DNA of 42,908 nt. Source: Rhodospirillaceae bacterium. Its GTDB lineage: Bacteria; Pseudomonadota; Alphaproteobacteria; Rhodospirillales; Magnetospirillaceae. Below, in pieces: positions 1 through 8,124 of this stretch. Each line of letters starts with the position of its first letter. The stretch's first letter is position 1. Below the pieces are notes generated by a model. The model was not told where the DNA came from, ran no database searches, and saw only the letters and a program-made list of their open reading frames with translations. The position numbers were made by a program, and so were the translations under genes. The stretch lies in assembly GCA_013349665.1 (NCBI GenBank), contig DUZF01000002.1:1-42908 (forward strand). Reading direction: 5' to 3'.

Positions 1-1326
1 TTCCTCGCCGTCGGCATGCTGGGTTGGCACAATGTGTGGATGGGCCGGCATGCCGCCGAGCTGGTGGCCGAGATCACCGCGGTGGGCCGCGCCGTGGCTG
101 CCGGTGAGCGGCCGATCACCGCCATGGCGCTGGCGGTCGGTCTCGCCGTGTTGCGCGAGGGCTCGGAAGTCGTGCTGTTCCTCTTCGGCATCGCCGACGG
201 CGGCTCCGATGCGATAACCATGCTGGCCGGCGGCCTGATGGGCCTGGTGGCCGGGGCGGTGCTGGGCTATGCGCTGTATCGTGGACTGGTCCGCCTGTCG
301 ATGCGCCGGCTGTTCGCCATCACCGGCGGAATGATCCTGCTGCTGTCGGCCGGGCTGGCCGCGCAGGGGGCCAAATTCCTCGCCCAGGCCGGCTATCTGC
401 CGGATCTTGGCGCCACCTTGTGGGACAGCTCGGCCTTTCTGTCCGACGAGAGCCTGGCCGGCCGCGTCATCCACGGCCTGACCGGCTATACCGCCCGGCC
501 TTCCGGCATCCAGCTGCTGTTCTATGTCGTCACCCTGGTGGTCATCGGCGGTCTGATGCGCTGGTCCGGTGGGGCGCGCCGGGCGGCGGCGGCGGCGGCC
601 ACGGCGACGGTGGTCGGCCTGCTGCTGGCGCCGGCGCCGGCCCGGGCCGATTTCAAGATCGACCAGCCCTATGTCGAGGAAGGCGAATACGAACTGGAAT
701 ATGAGGGCTTTGTCGCCCGCGACAAGCTGCATGACCGCGACAACGAGCAGGGCCATCTGGTCAGCCTCGGCTATGGCTTCACCGACTACTGGCGTCTCGA
801 ACTGGGGGGCAATGTGGTGCGCGATTCCCAGACGGGACGCAGCAGCTACGCCGGCACCAGCGTGGAAAATGTTTTCCAGTTGACCGAGGCGGGGGAATAT
901 TGGGCCGACGCCGGGTTGATGGCCAAATATGCCTGGGCCAGCCGGCGCGGCGACCGTGACCAGATTGAGCTGGAACCGATCCTGCGCAAGGATTTCGGCC
1001 GAGCTTTCGTCGTCGCCAATCTGGTCCTGGCCCATGACGTCGGACGCCATGCCGCCGGCAGTCCGGATCTGTCCTACGGGGTTCAGGCGGCCTGGCGCGT
1101 CGATTCCCTGATCGCTCCGGCGGTGGAGGTGTTCGGCGATCTCGGGCGGCTCAATCACCTGGGCACCGTCGACCGCCAGGATCATCGCCTGGGCCCGGGA
1201 CTGGTCGGGCAGTTTCCCCTCGGGCCGGGCAAGGTGAAATACGATGTCGGCTATCTCTTCGGCCTCACCGGCGGTGCTGCCGACGGCACCGTCAAGCTGG
1301 ACGCCGAATACGAACTGCGCTTCTGA
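1..1326 (+). CDS. FTR1-family iron permease (C-terminal part, truncated by the window edge) fused to a C-terminal beta-barrel-like domain
   Basis: Open from base 1. REGSE motif (REGSEVVLFLFGI) and hydrophobic helices, then a signal-peptide-like stretch RRAAAAAATATVVGLLLAPAPARADF and about 225 aa of alternating aromatic/polar sequence ending in ...YELRF (terminal F). Confidence 0.75.
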   Translation, partial: FLAVGMLGWHNVWMGRHAAELVAEITAVGRAVAAGERPITAMALAVGLAVLREGSEVVLFLFGIADGGSDAITMLAGGLMGLVAGAVLGYALYRGLVRLSMRRLFAITGGMILLLSAGLAAQGAKFLAQAGYLPDLGATLWDSSAFLSDESLAGRVIHGLTGYTARPSGIQLLFYVVTLVVIGGLMRWSGGARRAAAAAATATVVGLLLAPAPARADFKIDQPYVEEGEYELEYEGFVARDKLHDRDNEQGHLVSLGYGFTDYWRLELGGNVVRDSQTGRSSYAGTSVENVFQLTEAGEYWADAGLMAKYAWASRRGDRDQIELEPILRKDFGRAFVVANLVLAHDVGRHAAGSPDLSYGVQAAWRVDSLIAPAVEVFGDLGRLNHLGTVDRQDHRLGPGLVGQFPLGPGKVKYDVGYLFGLTGGAADGTVKLDAEYELRF

Positions 1327-1331
1327 GGGGT

Positions 1332-1363
1332 CCCTGGCAATCGGGTGAACCCGATTGCCAGGG
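1332..1363 (+). terminator. Rho-independent terminator
   Basis: Perfect inverted repeat CCCTGGCAATCGGGT-GA-ACCCGATTGCCAGGG followed by CTATTTTTG, just after the stop codon at 1326. Confidence 0.85.
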
Positions 1364-1370
1364 CTATTTT

Positions 1371-1466
1371 TGTCCCTCAGTCGCCGGGCGCCGCCTCCGG
1401 CGGCTAGGCTTGCCTCCGCTGCGCTACGGGGCGCTCAACGCGCCAACGCGATGAAAGTCTATAAAG
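1371..1466 (-). repeat. Dispersed intergenic REP-like repeat, copy 1
   Basis: Reverse complement contains cgttggcgcgttgagcgcc...gccgccggaggcggcgcccggcgactgagggaca, shared with 3641-3765 and 15021-15120. Confidence 0.7.
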
Positions 1467-1563
1467 GGCAAACAGCCATCGCGCGTGGTGCCGATTGCCA
1501 CGCTTCTGAGGGGCACTTGGTTGGCGCGCCGAAACCCGGTAAAGTCATCGGAGTTATCGGAGT

Positions 1564-1899
1564 GTGCGGATGTTCAAATTCATCGGCAAGGCCCTGGCCG
1601 GACTGGTGCTGACCAAGGAGGCGCGGGAGGCGGCCAATCAACTGGCGGTGGCCAAGGGACTGCTGCCGAAATCGCCGCCGGCGGATGACGAGCCGGCGGC
1701 CGAGGACCTGTTGTCGGCGGCGACGACCATGGCCAGGGCCGAGCAGGCGACCCCCGACCGGGCCGAGCTGATCAAGCAGGCGATGAAGGTGCGGGCGGCC
1801 AAGCAGGTCATTCTCGCCGATCTCGACGACGCGACCCGGGCCAAGCTGGTGGCTGTGGCCATGAAGGCGATGCTGAACGAGGGGCGGGAAAAGGAATGA
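1564..1899 (+). CDS. Hypothetical protein (about 110 aa), overlaps the meaB start
   Basis: ORF ends at 1899 with ATGA-type overlap with the MeaB start at 1896. Confidence 0.6.
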   Translation: MRMFKFIGKALAGLVLTKEAREAANQLAVAKGLLPKSPPADDEPAAEDLLSAATTMARAEQATPDRAELIKQAMKVRAAKQVILADLDDATRAKLVAVAMKAMLNEGREKE

Positions 1900-2903
1900 A
1901 GGTCGAGACGATCATCGATCCCCGGACCCTGGCGCGCGGGGTTCTGGCCGGGGAGCGCCGCGCCCTGGCGCGCGCCATCACCCTCATCGAGTCGACCCGG
2001 CCCGACCATCGGGCCACCGCCGAGGCCATGCTGGAACAATTGCTGCCGCATACCGGGGCCAGTGTGCGGATCGGTATTTCCGGGGTGCCCGGGGTCGGCA
2101 AGTCGACCTTCATCGAGGCGTTCGGCCTGCATGTCATCGGCGGCGGACATCGGGTCGCCGTGCTGGCCGTCGATCCCTCCAGCCCGCGCTCCGGCGGTTC
2201 GATCCTCGGCGACAAGACCAGGATGGAGGAATTGTCGCGCGACGAGCGCGCCTTCATCCGTCCATCGCCTTCGGGCGGGACCCTGGGCGGCGTCGCCCGA
2301 CGCACCCGTGAGGCGCTGCTGGCCTGCGAGGCGGCGGGATTCGACGTGATCATCGTCGAGACGGTGGGGGTCGGGCAGTCGGAGACGGCGGTCGCCGACA
2401 TGGTCGACATGTTCCTGCTGTTGCTGGTGCCCGGGGGCGGCGACGAATTGCAGGGGATCAAGAAGGGCATCGTCGAGATCGCCGACGCCATTATCGTCAA
2501 CAAGGCCGACGGCGACCTCGCCAATGCCGCCAAGCGCGCCGCCCGTGACTACCAGAACGCCCTGCATCTGCTGCGTCCGGCCAGCCGGCACTGGTCGGTG
2601 CCGGTGCTGTCCTGCTCGGCGGTCAATAGTCTGGGGATCGCCGATGTCTGGGAAACGGTCGGCCGTTACCGGCAGGTGATGGGCGAGGCCGGCGAACTGG
2701 CGGCGCGGCGCGAGGCCCAGGCGCAATCCTGGATGTGGAATGAGATCGCCGAGAATCTGATGCTGCGCTTCCGTTCCCATCCGGCGATCGGCACCCTGCT
2801 GGCCGAGGTGGAGGTCAAACTGGCCTCGGGACAGGCGACGCCGACGGCGGCGGCGCAGACCCTGCTGAACACCTTCCTCAACAGGGGGGATGGAAACACC
2901 TAG
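1896..2903 (+). CDS. meaB: Methylmalonyl-CoA mutase-associated GTPase MeaB (ArgK family)
   Basis: P-loop GVPGVGKSTFIEAFG; AVDPSSPRSGGSILGDKTRM; ETVGVGQSE; NKADGD motifs. Confidence 0.93.
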   Translation: MKVETIIDPRTLARGVLAGERRALARAITLIESTRPDHRATAEAMLEQLLPHTGASVRIGISGVPGVGKSTFIEAFGLHVIGGGHRVAVLAVDPSSPRSGGSILGDKTRMEELSRDERAFIRPSPSGGTLGGVARRTREALLACEAAGFDVIIVETVGVGQSETAVADMVDMFLLLLVPGGGDELQGIKKGIVEIADAIIVNKADGDLANAAKRAARDYQNALHLLRPASRHWSVPVLSCSAVNSLGIADVWETVGRYRQVMGEAGELAARREAQAQSWMWNEIAENLMLRFRSHPAIGTLLAEVEVKLASGQATPTAAAQTLLNTFLNRGDGNT

Positions 2904-2948
2904 ATTTTTTGTGCTGAAGGCCCTGTAATGCGCCTGGAGGGTGATTGA

Positions 2949-3512
2949 ATGATAACTGTCCAGGAAGAAGACCGGCTGAAAAAGGAACTTGTCGGTCTGT
3001 TCGGCCACTTGAACCTTATGCGCCGCGAATTGGCGGCTCTGCACCAAGAGGAACAGGGCAGTTTCGCCACCATGGCCGATACCCTGGACGCCATCGTCGA
3101 AAGCACCGAAACCGCCAGCAATACCATCCTCGAAAGCATGGAGGAGATCGACGGGATCGTCGTCGAATTGCGCAAGAACGACGACGAGACGACCAAAAAG
3201 GCCTGCGAGCGGATCACCGATCGCGTTAACCAGGTGTTCGAGGCCTGTTCCTTCCAGGACCTCACCGGCCAGCGCATCACCCGTGTCGTCAATTCGCTGA
3301 AATTCGTCGAGGAGCGGGTCGGTACGATGATCCGCATGTGGGGCAAGGACGAATTGTCCAAGGTGATGGAGGATCTGCGGCGCGACCAGGAGCCCGCGGC
3401 GACCGCCGACCAGGCCCTGCTGCACGGGCCGCAGCGCGAAGGGGTGGCCATCACCCAGACAGACGTCGACAAGCTGTTCAACCAGGACGACATCGACAAG
3501 CTGTTCGGCTGA
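2949..3512 (+). CDS. cheZ: CheZ-family protein phosphatase
   Basis: Coiled-coil protein with the conserved ACSFQDLTGQRITRVV motif and C-terminal TQTDVDKLFNQDDIDKLFG tail. Confidence 0.85.
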   Translation: MITVQEEDRLKKELVGLFGHLNLMRRELAALHQEEQGSFATMADTLDAIVESTETASNTILESMEEIDGIVVELRKNDDETTKKACERITDRVNQVFEACSFQDLTGQRITRVVNSLKFVEERVGTMIRMWGKDELSKVMEDLRRDQEPAATADQALLHGPQREGVAITQTDVDKLFNQDDIDKLFG

Positions 3513-3640
3513 CCACCTACCTCTTTTTCGGTAATGACAACGGCGAAGGACATAGGGAAGCTACTGCCCTTGGGGTAAGGCTAGCCGCCCACCCTACGGG
3601 CGGCGGCGATCCACAGGAGTTGGAGTTTGGGCGGCTTTGG

Positions 3641-3765
3641 CGCGTTGAGCGCGGCCGGCTTCGCCGGCAGACATTTTGGTTTGTGCGCAACGCGCACGGA
3701 GCGTCAGCGGAGGTAAGCCCAGCCGCCGGAGGCGGCGCCCGGCGATTGAGGGGCAAACCTGTTTA
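3641..3765 (+). repeat. Dispersed intergenic REP-like repeat, copy 2
   Basis: ggcgcgttgagcgc...gccgccggaggcggcgcccggcgattgaggggcaaac; shared with copies at 1371 and 15021. Confidence 0.65.
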
Positions 3766-3777
3766 GGGGGTGGCGGC

Positions 3778-4440
3778 ATGGTGCCGATGATCGGTTTCGA
3801 GGCGGCTGAGGAACACTCCATTCACGGCATGCTGGAGCGTTTCCGCGGCGAAGGCTTCCTCATCGGCGGTCTTGACCATATCGAGAAGACGCCGATGCCG
3901 GGCTATGACGGCAAGGTGGTGCCGCGGCGGGTCGGCGCCGACCGGGTGAGGATGCGCATGTATCTGTCGCAGTGCACCCCCTTCACCGTCGCCCATGAAC
4001 TGGCCCATGTGGCGGATATGGCGGTGCGCCGGCAGGACAGTCTGGATAACCTGTCCTGTGCCATGCCGGCCCATTGGCATCTCGCCTACAAGATGTCGTC
4101 GGAATATTACGCCAATCGGGTGGCCTGCCGCTTCACCGACGGCGACGGCTGCCTGACCGCCTTCAAGAGCGACGCCGCCGGGATGATGACGGCGGCGCGG
4201 CGCAAGGATTGGGGCAATGCGCTGGTCTATTACGCCTTGCTGCTGGGCCTGGTGCATGGGGCCGGACAGACCGGCCTGGAACCGTTGAAGATGCTGCCCA
4301 GGCGCGATCCGTTGCCGGTGCGGGTGCTAAAGGGTATGGCCGACTTCCGCCGCCGCGCGGAAAGCTTTTTCGACGGTCACGGCGCCTCGCAGGAGGGGTT
4401 CGGGGTCATCCAGCCCATGATGGCCCCCACCGCGTCCTGA
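3778..4440 (+). CDS. Putative zinc metallopeptidase-like protein (HELAH motif, possibly ImmA/IrrE-like)
   Basis: TPFTVAHELAHVADMA followed by SEYYANRVACRF, resembling HExxH ... E..AN.FA. Confidence 0.55.
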   Translation: MVPMIGFEAAEEHSIHGMLERFRGEGFLIGGLDHIEKTPMPGYDGKVVPRRVGADRVRMRMYLSQCTPFTVAHELAHVADMAVRRQDSLDNLSCAMPAHWHLAYKMSSEYYANRVACRFTDGDGCLTAFKSDAAGMMTAARRKDWGNALVYYALLLGLVHGAGQTGLEPLKMLPRRDPLPVRVLKGMADFRRRAESFFDGHGASQEGFGVIQPMMAPTAS

Positions 4441-4766
4441 ACGATGGCGATCCGCCCGACCCCGGGAATGTCCCAGGGTCCGCGATGGATTTTCGCCCCC
4501 AGGGCGACGGCGGCGGCGCAGCGGGCGTCGATGTCGTCGACCGCCAGATAGGACATCCAATGCGGTGGCACATCCTTGCAGTCGGCATTGCGCATGTCGA
4601 AGACGCCGCCGATCGGCTTGTCGCCCATCTTGGCGATCAGATAGTCGCCCTCGGGCATCGGCATCGCCTCGAACCGCCAGCCGACGGCTTTTTCGTAGAA
4701 TTCCCGGGCGGTGTCAGGGTCGTGGGTGTTCAGTTCATTCCAGCAAAAGACGCCATGTTCGAACAT
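4377..4766 (-). CDS. VOC (glyoxalase/bleomycin resistance) family protein
   Basis: MFEHGVFCWNELNTHDPDTAREFYEKAVGWRFE...WDIPGVGRIAIVQDAVGAIMGWMTP. Confidence 0.85.
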   Translation of the reverse strand: MFEHGVFCWNELNTHDPDTAREFYEKAVGWRFEAMPMPEGDYLIAKMGDKPIGGVFDMRNADCKDVPPHWMSYLAVDDIDARCAAAVALGAKIHRGPWDIPGVGRIAIVQDAVGAIMGWMTPNPSCEAP

Positions 4767-4961
4767 CGGGGACCTCCTGCGCTGATTTTGGGACGGCGAG
4801 ACGCCTTCCTCAAGCCCTGCCGATGGTAAAGGCGAAAAGAGCGGGGTCATTTGATACGGATTCAGCGGATCCCAACGGATGAGAGCGGATGGAGACCGTC
4901 ATGGCCGTGCTTGACACCGCCATCCACGACGTTCCGCCAAGCAACGTCGCTCGTCACCACA

Positions 4962-4996
4962 CCGTGGATACGCGGGTCAAGCCCGCGTATGACGGC
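4962..4996. repeat. Short palindromic dispersed repeat (ccgtggatacgcgggtcaagcccgcgtatgacggc)
   Basis: Related copy at 18721-18754 (cgtggatgcccgtgacgagcacgggcatgacggc). Confidence 0.55.
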
Positions 4997-5036
4997 TTAA
5001 TGCTGTAGGCGATAGTGTTGTGACGGTTCCCCGGCC

Positions 5037-5076
5037 TTGACTCCGGCTGGTCGGATGATTAGAACAAAAAGCGAAC
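5037..5076 (+). promoter_or_regulatory. SOS promoter of imuA: TTGACT-17 bp-TAGAAC with LexA box GAAC-N7-GAAC (5062-5076)
   Basis: Matches the alphaproteobacterial LexA box (GTTCN7GTTC read on the other strand), directly upstream of imuA. Confidence 0.85.
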
Positions 5077-5094
5077 ATCCTCGGAGTTCGCCCC

Positions 5095-5832
5095 ATGCCT
5101 TCCACCCCATCGCTTGCCCAATTACGTGCCCGCATCGCCGCCCTCGAGGGTCTGGGGCGCGAGGCCGTGGGCGGCGTTTTGCCGTTCGGGCTGCCGGCCG
5201 TCGACGCCGCCCTGCCCGGCGGCGGGGTGTCGCTGGGGGGGCTGCATGAGATCCAGCCGCTGACCCGGGCGGTCGAACCGGCGCTCGGCTTCGCCGTCGT
5301 CTGGCTGGGACGTCTGGCGGTCCACCATGCGCGGCCGGTGCTGTGGGTGACCACCGGCGGCGAGCCCTATGCCCCGGCGCTGGCCGCCCTCGGCCTGCCG
5401 CCGGCGCGGCTGCTGGTGGCGCGACCGACCGGCCGGGCGCAGCTGCTCTGGGCGATGGAGACCGCCTTGCAATGTCCCGGCCTGGCCGGCGTGGCGGGCG
5501 AGGTGCGGGATCTCGACCTGACCGCCGCGCGGCGGCTGCAGCTGGCGGCGCGGGCCAGCGGCGTCACGGGTCTGATGATCAATACCGGCGACGGTACGAA
5601 CAATGCGGTTTCCCGCTGGCGGGTCGGCCCGGCGGCCTCGGCGGGGGCCGGCGTCGGTTCGTGGCGCTGGCGCTTGCGGCTGGTGCGCTGCCGCGGACGC
5701 GGCGCCGGCGAGGATGAATGGTTGGTGGAGTGGAACGATGCGACGCGTGGTCTCCGTCTGGCTGCCCTGGCTGCCGACCTGCGGCGGATGGTCGCCGCCG
5801 GGCAGGGTAGGGATCTTGATGTTTCTGCGTAA
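5095..5832 (+). CDS. imuA: SOS mutasome protein ImuA (RecA-like)
   Basis: MPSTPSLAQLRARIAALEG...LPFGLPAVDAALPGGGVSLGGLHEI; LexA box upstream; imuB-dnaE2 downstream. Confidence 0.88.
   Translation: MPSTPSLAQLRARIAALEGLGREAVGGVLPFGLPAVDAALPGGGVSLGGLHEIQPLTRAVEPALGFAVVWLGRLAVHHARPVLWVTTGGEPYAPALAALGLPPARLLVARPTGRAQLLWAMETALQCPGLAGVAGEVRDLDLTAARRLQLAARASGVTGLMINTGDGTNNAVSRWRVGPAASAGAGVGSWRWRLRLVRCRGRGAGEDEWLVEWNDATRGLRLAALAADLRRMVAAGQGRDLDVSA
5730..5803 (+). repeat. Copy 1 of the duplicated imuA/imuB junction (vestigial imuB start)
   Basis: 5730-5779 identical to 6617-6666 (50 bp). Then copy 1 lacks GACCGGC, and the next 24 nt match with one mismatch. Confidence 0.92.
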
Positions 5833-5849
5833 ATTATGTAAATTGCGCA
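5826..5849. promoter_or_regulatory. Imperfect palindrome, candidate operator of the 5860-6551 pair
   Basis: TGCGTAAATTATGTAAATTGCGCA just upstream of the antitoxin-like ORF. Confidence 0.45.
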
Positions 5850-5859
5850 AAGATGATCT

Positions 5860-6114
5860 GTGGAGGTCACTTTGCCCGTCGTTCCCGCCAGCGAGTTCGT
5901 GCGCTCTTTCGGTCGCCTTCAGGATGAGGCGTTCCGGGAGGTGGTCAAGGTGACCAGCCATGGCCGTGTCATCGGCGCCTATCTTTCCGCCCATGATCTT
6001 GATCATTTTGAACGGCTGAAGCGGCGGGAGCGCGAAGTGCTGGTGGTGGGCCAGTTGCCAGAGGACGTTGTCGCCGATATCGAGGCCGCCGAATACGGTG
6101 CTGATCCTCGATGA
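5860..6114 (+). CDS. Phd/YefM-like antitoxin
   Basis: PASEFVRSFGRLQDEAFREVVKVTSHGRVIGAYLSAHDLDHFERL; overlaps the downstream ORF (6111). Alternative TTG start at 5872. Confidence 0.7.
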   Translation: MEVTLPVVPASEFVRSFGRLQDEAFREVVKVTSHGRVIGAYLSAHDLDHFERLKRREREVLVVGQLPEDVVADIEAAEYGADPR

Positions 6115-6551
6115 ATGTTCCGGTTCCGGTTCCGGGACTGGTTATCCGCTATTCGTTCTTGTGGAGCCACGAGGCCCGCAAGGGGGCTTCGGAGGGTCGC
6201 AAAGACCGTCCGGCGGCGATCGTCGTCGCCACCCGGAAGGATGGAGACGGCGTCGATATCCGGGTCATCGTCGCGCCGATCACCCACGAGCCGCCGGAGG
6301 ATCCTGGTGCTTCCATCGAAGTCCCGGCAGATGTCGTCAAGGCTCTCGGCCTCGATGGCCGGCGGCAATGGATCAGGTTGGATGAACTCAACAGGTTCAG
6401 TTGGCCTGGATTCGATCTTCGGTCAATCCCCGGACGCCCGGGATCCTGCCATTACGGCATGATGCCCGAAGATCTTTTTCGGCAGATGAAATCGGGCATC
6501 CTGGCGCGCCAGAACGAGGGTCTGACCACCGTTGTTCCCCGGGAGGAATAG
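6111..6551 (+). CDS. PemK/MazF-like putative toxin
   Basis: VPGLVIRYSFLWSHEARKGASEGRKDRPAAIVVAT...; four-base overlap with the antitoxin-like ORF. Confidence 0.55.
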   Translation: MNVPVPVPGLVIRYSFLWSHEARKGASEGRKDRPAAIVVATRKDGDGVDIRVIVAPITHEPPEDPGASIEVPADVVKALGLDGRRQWIRLDELNRFSWPGFDLRSIPGRPGSCHYGMMPEDLFRQMKSGILARQNEGLTTVVPREE

Positions 6552-6558
6552 CGAATTC

Positions 6559-6599
6559 TTGACTCACGGTGGTGAGGGGTTGTAGAACAAAACAAGAAC
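6559..6599 (+). promoter_or_regulatory. Second SOS promoter in front of imuB: TTGACT-18 bp-TAGAAC with LexA box GAAC-N7-GAAC (6585-6599)
   Basis: ttgactc...tagaacaaaacaagaacat closely resembles ttgactc...tagaacaaaaagcgaacat upstream of imuA. Confidence 0.85.
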
Positions 6600-6616
6600 A
6601 TTAAGAGCGCCAAGGT

Positions 6617-6697
6617 GTGGAACGATGCGACGCGTGGTCTCCGTCTGGCTGCCCTGGCTGCCGACCGACCGGCTGCGGCGGATGGTCGCGGCCGGGC
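6617..6697 (+). repeat. Copy 2 of the duplicated imuA/imuB junction (functional imuB start)
   Basis: See 5730-5803. Confidence 0.92.
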
Positions 6698-8124
6698 CGG
6701 CTGACGAACCGCTGGCCACCGTGGTCGGCGATGGCGGCCGGCAGTTGCTGGCGGCGGTCGACCGGGCGGCGCGGCGCGCCGGCTTGCGGCCGGGGATGAC
6801 GGTGGCCGACGCCCAGGCGGTGGCGCCGGGGGTCTGCCTGCGGCCGGCCGATCCGGTGGCCGACCGCCTTCTGCTCGATCATCTGGCGGAGACTTGCCTG
6901 CGCTATACCCCCTCGGTCGCGGTCGACGGCTGGAGCGACAGCCTTCCCGGCGGCGGGTTGTGGCTCGACATCAGCGGCTGTGCTCATCTGCTGGGGGGCG
7001 AGGCGGCGCTGCTGGCCGCATTGCGCGATCATCTGCGGCGTCTCGGCCTCACCGCCCGCCTGGGGCTGGCCGATACGCCGGGTGCCGCCTGGGGGGTGGC
7101 GCGGTTCGGCGGTGCCCTTACCATCCTGCCGCCCGGCGGGCTGAGGGACGCTTTGCCCGGGCTGCCGGTGACGGCGCTGCGCCTGGCTCCGGACACCGCC
7201 GCCGGGCTGGTCCGGCTGGGGCTGAAACGCATCGGTGATCTTCTGGCGGTGCCGCGGGCGGCCGTCGCCCATCGCTTCGGCGGTACCGTGGCGCGTCGTC
7301 TCGACCAGGCGCTGGGCGACGCCGACGAGCCCATCTCGCCCTGCCGGCCACCCTGCATGCCGCGGGTCCATCTGGCTTTCGCCGAACCGATTGCCCGGCC
7401 CGAGGATCTGGCCGCCGCCGCCCGTCGGCTGCTCGACGACCTGACGGCGGTGCTGGAAGGCCGGCGGCTGGGGGCCAGGCGCCTCGAGCTGACGGCCTTC
7501 CGCGTCGATGCCACCCTCGGCCGCCTGGCCATCGGCACCGGCCGGCCCTGCCGCGACCCAGGCCATCTGTATCGCCTGCTGGCCGAACCGCTGGCCGGGC
7601 TGGACGCCGGCTTCGGCATCGAATCGATGGCCCTGGCGGCGGTGGAGACGGGGCCGCTGGACCCGCGGCAGGGGGATTTTGTCGCGCCCTCCGACGGCGA
7701 TGATCTGGACCGCCTGTTGGATGCCCTGGGCAATCGTCTCGGTTTCGAGCGGGTCTATGCCCTGGCGCCGCGCCACAGCCATCTGCCGGAACGGGCGGTG
7801 CGGCGGGTAACCCCTCCACCTCCACCCGCGGGAGAGGGTTGGGGGGAGGGCACACACCGGCCGCTCTGCCTGCTGGTCCGTCCCGATCCGGTGGAGGCGG
7901 TGGCGGCGCTGCCCGACGGGCCGCCGCGGCTGTTCCGTCACCGGGGCCGGCTGCACCGCCTGCGGCGGGCCGAGGGGCCGGAACGGCTGTCGGCGGAATG
8001 GTGGCGCGGCGATGAGCGGCCGGACCGCGACTACTATGCGGTGGAGGACGAGGAGGGGCGCCGTTTCTGGCTGTGCCGGCAGGGGGTGCCGGGACGTTGG
8101 TTCCTGCATGGGGTTTTTCCCTGA
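6625..8124 (+). CDS. imuB: Y-family DNA polymerase-like mutasome protein ImuB
   Basis: [19 protein letters not shown]...[36 protein letters not shown]...; TGATG overlap with dnaE2. Confidence 0.93.
   Translation: MRRVVSVWLPWLPTDRLRRMVAAGPADEPLATVVGDGGRQLLAAVDRAARRAGLRPGMTVADAQAVAPGVCLRPADPVADRLLLDHLAETCLRYTPSVAVDGWSDSLPGGGLWLDISGCAHLLGGEAALLAALRDHLRRLGLTARLGLADTPGAAWGVARFGGALTILPPGGLRDALPGLPVTALRLAPDTAAGLVRLGLKRIGDLLAVPRAAVAHRFGGTVARRLDQALGDADEPISPCRPPCMPRVHLAFAEPIARPEDLAAAARRLLDDLTAVLEGRRLGARRLELTAFRVDATLGRLAIGTGRPCRDPGHLYRLLAEPLAGLDAGFGIESMALAAVETGPLDPRQGDFVAPSDGDDLDRLLDALGNRLGFERVYALAPRHSHLPERAVRRVTPPPPPAGEGWGEGTHRPLCLLVRPDPVEAVAALPDGPPRLFRHRGRLHRLRRAEGPERLSAEWWRGDERPDRDYYAVEDEEGRRFWLCRQGVPGRWFLHGVFP
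7809..7850. repeat. Palindromic dispersed-type repeat carried in frame inside imuB
   Basis: aacccctccacctccacccgcgggagagggttggggggaggg, translated as [14 protein letters not shown]. Confidence 0.5.

Noticed and set aside
1638-3425. 595-aa minus-strand ORF opposite meaB and cheZ
   Set aside because: GC-rich shadow ORF. Composition rich in H/R/Q/G/D with no domain, and the opposite strand encodes recognisable MeaB and CheZ.
5730-6697. Simple transposon target-site duplication as explanation of the imuA/imuB repeat
   Set aside because: The exact match is 50 bp, much longer than known target-site duplications, and no transposase or terminal inverted repeats were found in the insert.
6601-8109. 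502-aa minus-strand ORF opposite imuB (and similar ones at 8034-8783 and 9549-11111 opposite dnaE2)
   Set aside because: Shadow ORFs from third-position GC bias in strongly recognised coding sequence.
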